DNA of 64,000 nucleotides from Liolophura sinensis (Eukaryota; Mollusca; Polyplacophora; Chitonida; Chitonidae). The stretch is from the NCBI RefSeq assembly GCF_032854445.1, contig NC_088304.1:27163732-27227731 (forward strand). Direction: 5' to 3'. This document shows positions 12,037 through 24,000 of this stretch, one piece after another. The notes under the pieces were generated by a model. It was not told the origin of the DNA and did not search any database. It worked only from the letters and a program-made list of their open reading frames with translations. The translations under genes were made by a program, and so were the position numbers. The first letter of the stretch is position 1, and each line of letters opens with the position of its first letter.

Positions 12037-15000
12037 GTTAGTACAGAAATCATGATATGTGCTAATTACAAACGGTGTTCAGCTGGCTCAATGCGTAACT
12101 GTTACAGGTTAATTTTAGTGCTTTAGGAAACGATGTTTTCAGCGCACGCATGCAGCGGTATCACCCTTTAAAATCCTGCTGAATCAGCGCTTCTAACGCG
12201 CTTGCCCAATGCTTAAGTGATTTGCTGGAGTGCTCTAATTTGTCACGAAGTTGTGGAGGCATGCACGATAAAACGAGGTACATGTAGTTCTGATTTAAGT
12301 TTTAAAAATGGGGTTCCAAGTTTGTGGTTTATTAAATTGAATCAAAATGAGAACTAGTCTCCTTGATATGTGAAATAAAAAAAAACTAACCGCATGAATT
12401 ACTGTTGCTGGATTAATTTATACTAAGTTATGATTGTTCATGAAAGCTATAAGTTATCGCGTGCATTGGAGCACTTTGTATATACGTTGTGTTCCCGCCC
12501 GACAAAAACTGGTACATTTCAACAACCGTACAAAGAATACACCTGTTTTGTCAGGGAAATAACTATGAATTCAATGAAGAGAAAAGCTACACCGGTGCCG
12601 TGTTATGGTCATACACCACAGTACATAGCATTCTCATCACTGCAAAGTTAACAATGTAAGTAGATAAATATCATTTGAAGTATCAAGAAGTCCCTGTGGA
12701 AGTCATTTTCAGTCATTTTTGGTGCGCAGTTTGAAATTCTAGGGGACTACGATTATTGTCAGCTGGTATTCGGTGTTTTAGGTTTGACGCTGTTCTGACA
12801 CGGCCTTATATAATTGATAAACAGTTTGTTTCTCTGATCCAGTGAGATTACGTAATGCTATAAATTCGAAACTGTAAATTTCTAAATAGTCGAGCTGTCC
12901 ATTCCATTACCTTATATCGCCTACAGCGCGGTTCTTTTGATGTCCGGATGACCCATTTTTGTTGCTGTAAAAATAAAAAACTGACTCACATTGAGAACAG
13001 AAATGACATACTGTACACTCATTTAAGACAAAGGAAATTTAAAATAGACATTGTGGGATCGTTAAAAACGGGATTAGTTGCATTCCGAGATCAATTTCAG
13101 AAAATGTAACGGACCACTGTTGCCCTAATGTAGCATTCTTATCAATTTGAAATAGCCTATTTCATCGTGTGTCCTACTGATCCGGACATTTATTTATGTT
13201 GTTTGATTTTAAAATTCTCCAACCCAAGTATTTTAAAACAAACCCCTAAAACTGGGTCGTACATAGTCCTTGTGAAAGTTGTACAGACTGAAATAGGATG
13301 ACATACTTATCACGATCATAATGAATTCCAAATAGGGTTTGTAATGAATCATTAGTACTGAAGGAAAGATTTGAAGAACGAAAATAAACAAATAATGAGA
13401 CCAGATCTGTTGCTAAAAGCAACCAGGCAATATTTCAATACAAATAGTGAGGAATTATGAAAATGTGTCGGTTTATGTGTTCATTGATATTAAATGGAAC
13501 AGAGATTAAATAATAACAATTTTTAAATTTCACTCACTAAAGGTCAGGCTAACCAATGCTTTGGACATAATCAGGAATGATGAGAAAGCTTATTAAGACT
13601 TCGGCAATGTTTTTTTTATTAGCCATCGTCATTGGTTAAGCTATTTAAGGGTACGATTTCTAGTTTCCAGTCATATTATTTTAAATGTGCTTATTACCAG
13701 AGCACAATTAAATGTAAGTGTATGAACAAACTTTTTCGTAATTGTACTACATGTAGACTATTGTTTTATTTGTTTGATTGGTGTTTTTCGCCCCACACAA
13801 GAATATTTCACTTACACGACGGCGGTCAGCACTATGGTGGAAGGAAAACCCGGAAGATCTGCAGGTTGCTGCCAAACCTTCTCACGATCGGCCGAGAGGA
13901 AACCAACATAAGCTAGACTTGAACTCACAGCGACCGCACTGGTGAGAGGCTCCTGGGACATTGCCCCATGCTTGTGTGCTCCACCTCGGTAACGGAGGCC
14001 TCTATTAGATTAGAGAGTGTTGAAAAAGACGGTGTGTGTTATAGTCTGTATCTATTGTACACAGCTGTACATTTCTAGATTCTTTGGCTCGCAAGTATAT
14101 CATTAGCTACAAAGCAAACCAGATACATTTCGGTCTTTGGACGCAAAATGGCTGTAAATCCACATCCACCAAATAGTTCTGACCTCAAATAAAAAGGACA
14201 AAAGGCCAGTCGTGCGTACGTGTTACCTGGCATTATAACAATAGACAAGGTGATACACACTAGTGATGTAGGCTAGGCTTTCTATATCTGTACGGCCAAG
14301 GTGATTATGACTGGACTGACCACTTTCACAGATAGCTCGAAATGAGTCCGCTTAAGGGACAATCTGGTATGTGAGCTATGCATTGTAAAGAAACAAAGTA
14401 AAATATATCAGAAATAATTAAAAGTTGGCAAAAACTCCAGTGAACATGTTCAATACTATGTACTACGAATTTAAAAAGTCATCGTAGTTTATGAATGTAT
14501 CCAAAAACAATCGTCGCAAATCACTTTAATGCTGACATGTTTAATCTAAACCTGAGAGAAAAGGCAGGTGTGTGACATCTACGTGTAGCTGACTGGTTAA
14601 TGATTCAAATCCAGCATCCGAACATCTCCCGAGATAAGAGCCACATGTGTGTATACATGTGATAAAAATATAATAGCAACTATGCATTTACAGATTTGAT
14701 ATTGTGTTAAGAAAAGACTATTACTGTTTTTCCAATTTAACACGACATTCCAGATTAACACTAACATGTATTTGTTATTCTGTGCAATAGAATCGTTGGC
14801 TAGTTATTATTTGTCTATCTATATATCTATATACATATATATTGAATGACTTAGAAAAAACAGATGAAGCTAATTACCTGGACTCATTCTTCTATGCGTG
14901 ACGTTCTCGTTTCAAAGTTTGTGGCGAGTGTGGCGTTAGAAAGCAACGATCAGTCAATCAATTCATATGTACAATAATTTAGAGAGAACAACTGATGTCA

Positions 15001-18000
15001 ACACCGGCTTTTAGGAAAGTGTACACTTATTCTTCTGTGCATGACGTTCTCTTTTCAAAGATTGTGGCTTGTATAGTGAAACATGACAAAAACAACAATC
15101 AACCAACCCATAATTAGCTATTCCCATCCAATCCTAAGCAAATATTTAGGGTACAGGTGATTAAATCATAATGCAAGTTTATACTAAAGTGCTACTTTTA
15201 TACGTAGTAGCAAATTTATGGTGACTCTTTCGAGACAGTTTTGTTCTTTTTATACTGATTTTTGGTCGCTTTGGAGCGACGATAGTTATCGGCAGATTGT
15301 CAATGTACGTCTTGACGCTAGCGCAACAAGCGAAGACTTTCTGATGCTCACTTTGTAGCGAACGTAACTAGCGCGGCTTTTCGATGCTCTTTTTTATAGC
15401 AAAATTAGGGAGCGAAGGCTCTTCGACGCTCGGTTTGTAGCGAACGCAACTAGCGATGTCTTGACGACGACAAAGTGTCGTCTGCGCTGCAGAAATCTGG
15501 TTATGGTTAGCGACGCTACAGGGTGACAGAGCGCAGCAAGCGTCGCGATAGGAATGGCTTAGGTAAGCAAAGACCCTTTTAGATATTACTAAGAATGATT
15601 TTGTAAGATTTCATTTTCATTTCGTACACACATTTCATACAGTCCTCTTTGGTGTCTAAATCTGCCACTTAATCAAGGAAATCTCAGACAACCAAACAAC
15701 AACAAACATGCTTTTAAAGAATTATTTGTTTTTGTAGAGAGGATCCCTTGGTCCAGATGGTTTCCAAACATTTTTCAAAGAGGCGGGAGAACACAAGTCC
15801 ATTATAGAAACACTCATGGACTGCCAGCAGGACCGAGAGGGCTATCAAGACACTTTGTCGGTTCTCTGCCTAACGGTGCTTCTGGGCAGAGATGGTGGAC
15901 GGGTCCAGACGGCACAAGACTTTATCCGTCGGCCAACTTACCGAACAGTTATATACAGGACAGGGCTCCAACGTCAAGGCCCAACTCCATGGCCTTCCGT
16001 TTAGCAGCGGATCGTATACCATGGACCCATCTCTACAAGCGAGTTGGCAGGCAGCCTGACGTCCAGAGTAGCGTTAGTGGAACACGGGATGCGGCTTCTG
16101 GAGCTGTGGACTATTCTCAAACACCGACAACTGCAGCGCCACTCGTGACGAAAAGCCAAAGTTCTGTCGATAAACCTGTTCAGAACATAGAGGCTCCAGT
16201 TAAGATTAAACCTCCAACACAGACAGGCAATTTCGCGGTGTTCCTCAACGTAAGCTCTATGTGGTACGGTAATCAGATAACACCTCATCCACCTGATGTC
16301 AATAAATCCCGTTCTTCCCACGCATTGGATGTAGCAATTTCTGGTGTGCCGGTGCAAAACCTATCCGCAGTAAACCCATCAACAAAAACAAATGTCAGAC
16401 CCACCGCGAGTAATGCACACTCCCGTGTTTCCATTGGGCCCTTACTCACGGGCAATATTGCTAGTTCACAGCAGAAAAACTCTAGCGTTAAAGGGGCTGG
16501 AGCATATGCTGGAGACGCAATAAACGTGGACGTTTATCTAAAACCATCCGTTCTCGCACATAATTCAGGTGCCAGGAGGGCACATGGCGAACATGACGGT
16601 CAGGGATCTAGTGGTGGACACGGTTCAGGTGACAGTGGGACACAAAACGAGCAGAACGGTCAGGGATCTAGTGGTCCACACGGCTTAGGTGTCACGGAGG
16701 CACCTGGTGAGCAGAACGTTCAGAAAGATGGTGGTCAGCACGGTTCAGGTGTCGGCGGGGCACATGGCGAGCACACTACTGTGGGATCTAGCCGTGGACT
16801 CGCTTCTGTTGTCATCGGGGCACATGGCGAGCACACCGTTCAGGGATCAAATGGTCCAACCAATACAAGCATTAGTGCGACACATAGTGAACAGACCACA
16901 CATGGAACCACTAGAGGACGTGTCTCAGGTGTCAAAAGGGCACATACTAAGCACAACGCCCAAGGATTCATAAGATTACCGAATACGGACGTCAACAGTT
17001 CACATATTCAGCAAGCTGTCAACAGATCTTCGATTCAAGATTCTTCTATTAATGTACTTAATCATGGCGTAGAAATAAAACGTCCTCATGGAAAGATAGT
17101 GGACATACAGCAGGCAATCTCTGGTGCACCACTTAGTATCCAAGGCACAGAATTTGTTCACTTACAACAGAATCAGCAGAAACAATCGCCTCACACTTAT
17201 TTCGTCATACCTAACCCACAACACATTTTTGGAGGGCAGCAGCAGATCGTATATCACCCTAAAGACTTAAATCCATTATTTGGCATACAGCAACAACAAC
17301 ACAGTAATTTAACAGGCACAAAAACATCTTCCTCAGGACATAAGTCTGCACATGGCAATGCCTCAGAACAACAGGCACCGGGACACACTGGAGGACTAGA
17401 GCCTACAAATAGCACTGGCCCAGAACAGCATCCAACAGAACATACTGGAGGACGAGAGTCTACACATGGCACTGGCCCGGAACAACATGCACCAGGACAC
17501 AATGGAGTACAAGAGTATACACATGGCACTGGTCAAGAACAACATACATCATCAGGACACATTGCAGGACAAGAGACTACACATGGAATTGGACCAGAAC
17601 AACATACATCAGGACACATTGCAGGACAAGAGACTACGCATGGCACTGGTCCAGATCAACATACATCAGGACACACTGCAGGACAAGAGACTACACATGG
17701 AACTGGCTCAGAACAACATACATCAGGACACATTGCAGGACAAGAGACTACACATGGCACTGATCCAGATCAACATACATCAGGACACATTGCAGAAAAA
17801 GAGACTACACATGGAACTGGTCCAGAACAACATACATCAGGACACACTGCAGGACAAGAGACTACACATGGAACTGGTCCAGAACAACATACATCAGGAC
17901 ACATTGCAGAAAAAGAGACTACACATGGCACTGGCCCAGAACAACATACATCAGGACACATTGCAGGACAAGAGACTACAAATGGCACTGGTCCAGAAAA

Positions 18001-21000
18001 AAATACATCAGGACACACTGTAGGACAAGAGACTACCCATGGAACTGGCCCAGAACAACATACATCAGGACACATTGCAGAAAAAGAGACTACACATGGC
18101 ACTGGTCCAGATCAACACACATCAGGACACATTGGAGAAAATGAGACTACCCATGGAACTGGCCAAGAACAACATACATCAGGACACACTGCAGGACAGG
18201 AGACTACACAGGGAACTGGCCCAGAACAACATACATCAGGACACATTGCAGAAAAAGAGACTACACATGGCACTGGTCCAGATCAACACACATCAGGACA
18301 CATTGCAGAAAAAGAGACTACACATGGAACTGGCCCAGAACAACATACATCAGGACACACTGCAGGACAAGAGACTCCACAGGGAACTGGCCAAGAACAA
18401 CATACATCAGGACACATTGCAGAAAAAGAGACTACACATGGCACTGGTCCAGATCAACACACATCAGGACACATTGCAGAAAAAGAGACTACCCATGTAA
18501 CTGGCTCAGAACAACATACATCAGGACACACTGCAGGACAAGAGACTACACATGGCAATGGTCCAGATCAACATACATCAGGACACACTGCAGGACAAGA
18601 GGCTACACATGGCACAGGTCCAGATCAACACACATCAGGACACATTGCAGAAAAAGAGACTACACACGGCACTGGTCCAGAAAAACGTACATCAGGACAC
18701 ATTGGAGAAAAAGAGACAACACATGGCACAGGTCCAGATCAACACACATCAGGACACATTGCAGAAAAAGAGACTACACATGGCACTGGTCCAGAACTAC
18801 ATACATCAGGACACATTGCAGAAAAAGAGACTACATATGGCACTGGCCCAGATCAACACACATCAGGACACATTGCAGAAAAACAGACTACACATGGCAC
18901 AGGTCCAGAACAACATACATCAGGGCACATTGCAGGACAAGAGACTACACATGGCACAGGTCCAGAGCAGCATACATCAGGGCACATTGCAGGACAAGAG
19001 GCTACACATGGCACTGGCCCAGAACAACATACACCAGGACACACTGCAGGACAAGAGGCTGCACATGGCACAGGTCCAGAACAACATACATCAGGGCACA
19101 TTGCAGGGCAAGAGGCTACACATGGCACTGGCCCAGAACAACATACACCAAGACACACTGCAGGACAAGAGGCTACACATGGCACAGGTCCAGAACAACA
19201 TACATCAGGACACACTGCAGGACAAGAGGCTACACATGGCACTGGCACAGAACAACATACATCAGTTCACATTGGAGGACAAAACTCCACACATGACACT
19301 GGCACAGAACAACATGTGGCAGAATATACAGTAGGACTGGAATCCACACAGGGAACTGTCTCAGTACAACATTTGCCAGTGCACACCAGAGGACAGGAGA
19401 CCACACACGGATATGGCAAAAACCAACATGCACCAGGACACACTGCAGGACAGGAGTACACACATGGATCTGCACCAGAACAACATGCACCGGGATACAC
19501 TACAGGACAAGAGTTGACACATAGTACTGGCCCAGAACAACATGCACCAGGAACCTCTGCAGGAAAAGATGCCACACATGGAACTGGTCCAGAAAAACAT
19601 GCACCAGGACACACTCCTGAACAAGATTTCACACATGGAACTGGCCGAGAACAATATGCTCCAGGACACGCCCTAAGACAAGAGTCCACACATGGCACTG
19701 GCCAAGAACAACATGCACCAGGACACACTGCAGGCCAAAAAAAACACACATGGAACTGGTCCAGAACAACATGCACCAGGACACACTCCTGAACAAGATT
19801 CCACACATGGAACTGGCCGAGAACAATATGCTCCAGGACACACCCTAGGACAAGAGTCCACACATGGCACTGGCCAAGAACAACATGCACCAGGACACAC
19901 TACAGGCCAAAAAAACACACATGGAACCGTCCCAGAGTCCACACATGGCAGTGGCCCAGAACAACATTCACCAGGACACACTGCAGGACAAAAGTCCACA
20001 CATGGAACTGGACCAGAACAAAATGCACCAGGACACATTGCAGGAAAAGAAACCACACATGGGATTCACCCAGAGCAAAATGCCCCAGGACACACTGCAG
20101 AACAAGTAACCACACATGGAATTCACCCAGAGCAAAATGCACCAGGACACACTGCAGGACAAGAGTCCACACACGGAACTGGACGAGAACAACATGCACC
20201 AGAACACAAGGCAAAACAAGAGTCGACAAATGGAACTGGACCAGATCAACATGCCCCAGGACACATAGCAGGACAAGAAACCACGTATAAAATTAAGACA
20301 GAGCAAAATGCACCAGGACAGATTGTAGGTCAAGAACCCACACATGTAACTGGACCAGAACAACATCTTCCAGGACACACTGCAGAACAAGAGTCAACAC
20401 ATGGAACTGGACCAGAACAACACGCCCCAGGACACACGGCACGGCAAAAAACCACAAATGGAATTCACTCAAAGCAAAATGCACCAGGACACACTGTAGG
20501 ACAAGAGTCCACACATGGAACTGGACCAGAACAGCATGCACCAGGACACACTGCAGGACAAGAGTCCACTCATGGAACTGGACCAGAACAACATGCACCA
20601 ATATACACTACAGGACAAGAATTCTCACATGGACCTGGACCAGAACAACATGCACCAGGACACACTGCAGGACAAGATTCCACACATGGAACAGGACCAG
20701 AACAACATGCACCAGGACACACTGCAGGACAAGAGTCCACACATGGAACTGGACCAGAGCAACATGCACCAGGACAATCTGCAGATCAAGACCTCTCACA
20801 TGGATCTGAACCAGAACAACATGCACCAGGACACACTGCAGGCCAAAAAACCACACATGGAACCTTTCCAGAGTCCACACATGTCAGTGGCCCAGAAAAA
20901 CATGCACCAGGACACGCTGCAGGACAAGAGTCCACACATAGAACTGGACCAGGAGAAAATGCACCAGGACACATTGCAGGAAAAGAAACTACACATGGGA

Positions 21001-24000
21001 TTCACCCAGAGCAAAATGCACCAGGACACACTGTAGGACAAGAGTCCACACATGGAAATGGACCAGAACAACATGCTTCAGGACACACTACAAAACAAGT
21101 AATCACACATGGAATTCACCCAGATCAAAATGCACCAGAACACACTGTAGGACAAGAGTCCACACATGGAACTGAACCAGAACAACATGCACCAGGACAC
21201 ACGGCAGGACAAGAGTCAACACATGGAACTGGACCAGAACAACATGCACCAGGACACACTGCACGACAAGAAACCACGCATGGAATTCAGACAGAGCAAA
21301 ATGCACCAGGACAGACTGTAGGTCAGGAACCCACACATGTAACTGGACCAGAACAACATGCTCCAGGACACACTGCAGGACAAGAGTCCACGCATGGAAC
21401 TGGACCCGAACAACATGCACCAATATACACTACAGGAAAAGAATTCTCACAAGGACTTGGACCAGAACAACATGCACCAGGACACACTGCAGGACAACAG
21501 TCAACACATGGAACTGGACCAGAACAACATGCACCAGGACACACTGCACGACAAGAAACCACGCATGGAATTCAGACAGAGCAAAATGCACCAGGACAGC
21601 CTGTAGGTCAAGAACCCACACATGTAACTGGACCAGAACAACATGCTCCAGGACACACTGCAGGACAAGAGTCAACACATGTAACTGGGCCAAAACAACA
21701 TGCCCCAGGACACACGGCAGGACAAGAAACCACAAATGGAATTTACCCAGAGCAAAATCCACCAGGACACACTGTAGGACAAGAGTCCACACATGGAACT
21801 GGACCAGAACAACATGCACCAGGACACACTGCAGGACAAGAGTTCACACATGGACCTGGACCAGAACAACATGCACCAATATACACTGCAGGACAAGAAT
21901 TCTCACATGGATCTGAACCAGAACAGCATGCACCAGGACACACTGCAGGCCAAGAGTTGTCACATGGAACTGGTCCAGAAAAACATGCACCAGGACACAC
22001 TGCAGGACAAGAGTCTACACATGGAACTGGTCCAGAACAACATGCACCAGGACACACTGCAGGCCAAACAACCACACTTGGAACCCTCCCAGAGACCGCA
22101 AATGGCAGTGGCCCAGAACAACATGCACCAGGAAAAACTGTAGGACAAGACTCCACACATGGAACTGGACCACAACAACATGCACCAGGACACACTGCAG
22201 GAAAAGAAACCACATATGGAATTCACCCAGAGCAAAATGCACCAGGACACACTGTAGGACAAGAGTCCACACATGGAACTGAACCAGAACAACATGCCCC
22301 AGGACACACGGCAGAACAAGTAACCACACATGGAATTCACCCATTGCAAAATGCACAGGGACACAATGTAGAAAAAGAGTCCACACATGGAACTGGACCA
22401 GAACAACATGCACCAGGACACATAGCGGGACAAGAAACCTCAAATGGAATTCACCCTGAGCAATATGCACCAATGTACACTGCAGGACAAGAGTCCACAC
22501 ATGGAACTGGTCCAGAACAACATGCACCAGGACAAACTGCAAGACTAGCGTCCACACATGGAACTGGACCAGAACAACATACACCAGGACACACTGCAGG
22601 GCAGGAATCGACACATGGATCTGGACCAGAACAACATGCACCCGGACACACTATAAGACAAGAGTCCACACATGGAATTCACCCAGAGCAATATGCACCA
22701 GGACACACTGCAGGACAAGAGTGTACACATGGAACTGGTCCAGAACAACATGCACCAGGACACACTGCAGGACAAGAGTCTACACATGGAACTGGTCCAG
22801 AACAACATGCACCAGGACACACTGCAGGACAAGAGTCTACACATGGAACTGGTCCAGAACAACATACATCAGGACACATTGCAGGACAAGATTTCACACC
22901 TGGAATTCACCTAGAGCAAAATGCACCAGGACACACTGTAGGACAAAAGTCCACCCATGGGACTGGACTAGAACAGCATGCACCAGGACACATAGCAGGA
23001 CAAGAGTTGTTACATGGAACTGGTCCAGAAAAACATGCAACAGGACACACTGCGGTACAAGAGTTCACACATGGAACTGGTCCAGAACAACATGCACCAG
23101 GACACACTGTAGGACAAGAGTCCACACATGGATCTGAACCAGAACAACATTCACCAGGACACACTACAGGGCAAGAGTCCACACATGGAATTCACCCAGA
23201 GCAAAATGCACCAGGACACACTGTAAGACAAGAGTCAACACATGGAACTGGTCCAGAACAACATGCACCAGGACACACTGCAGGACAAGGGTCCACACAT
23301 GGAACTGGTCCAGAACAACATGCACAAGGACACACTGCAGGACAAGATTCCACACCTGGAATTCACCTAGAGCAAAATGCACCAGGACACACTGTAGGAC
23401 AAAAGTCCACCCATGGGACTGGACTAGAACAGCATGCACCAGGACACATAGCAGGAAAAGAGTTGTTACATGGAACTGGTCCAGAAAAACATGCACCAGG
23501 ACACTCTGCAGGACAAGAGCCTACACATGGAACTGGTCCAGAACAACATGCACCAGGACACACTGTAGGACAAGAGTCCACACATGGAACTGGACCAGAA
23601 CAGCATGCACCAGGACACACTGCAGGACAAGAGTTGTCACATGGAACTGGTCCAGAAAAACATGCACCAGGACACACTGCAGGACAAGAGTCTACACATG
23701 GAACTGGTCCAGAACAACATGCACCAGGACACACTGTAGGACAAGAGTCCACACATGGATCTGAACCAGAACAACATTTACCAGGACACACTACAGGGCA
23801 AGAGTCCACACATGGAATTCACCCAGAGCAAAATGCACCAGGACACACTGTAGGACAAGAGTCAACACATGGAACTGGTCCAGAACAACATGCACCAGGA
23901 CACACTGCAGGACAAGAGTCCACACATGGAATTCACCCTGAGCAAAATGCACCAGGACACACTGCAGGACAAGAGTCTACACATGGAACTGGTCCAGAAC

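Larger units (their letters stand above)
12037..15737 (+). other. Gene A intron 1
   Basis: A 3.7-kb intron bounded by gttagt at the donor and a strong ttatttgtttttgtag acceptor. It holds a reverse-oriented full-length SINE of family A (13764-14000), two related segments about 141 bp apart (14886-14975 and 15028-15115, sharing tgacgttctc and caaag), and an irregular run rich in tagcgaacg/gacgct words (15260-15545). In gene B the equivalent interval holds the VWA exon. No VWA-coding frame is visible here. Confidence 0.75.

Noticed and set aside
13632-13916. 94-codon ORF in gene A intron 1
   Set aside because: It is mostly the reverse-oriented SINE A sequence.
15816-16004. Small separate ORF before the giant exon
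   Set aside because: It is another frame of the same exon, which is open in the gene A frame from 15738.
19737-19744. Programmed -1 frameshift at an A-rich slippery run
   Set aside because: The downstream frame needs +1 (or -2), not -1, and the neighbouring unit has seven A in the same place. An indel is simpler.
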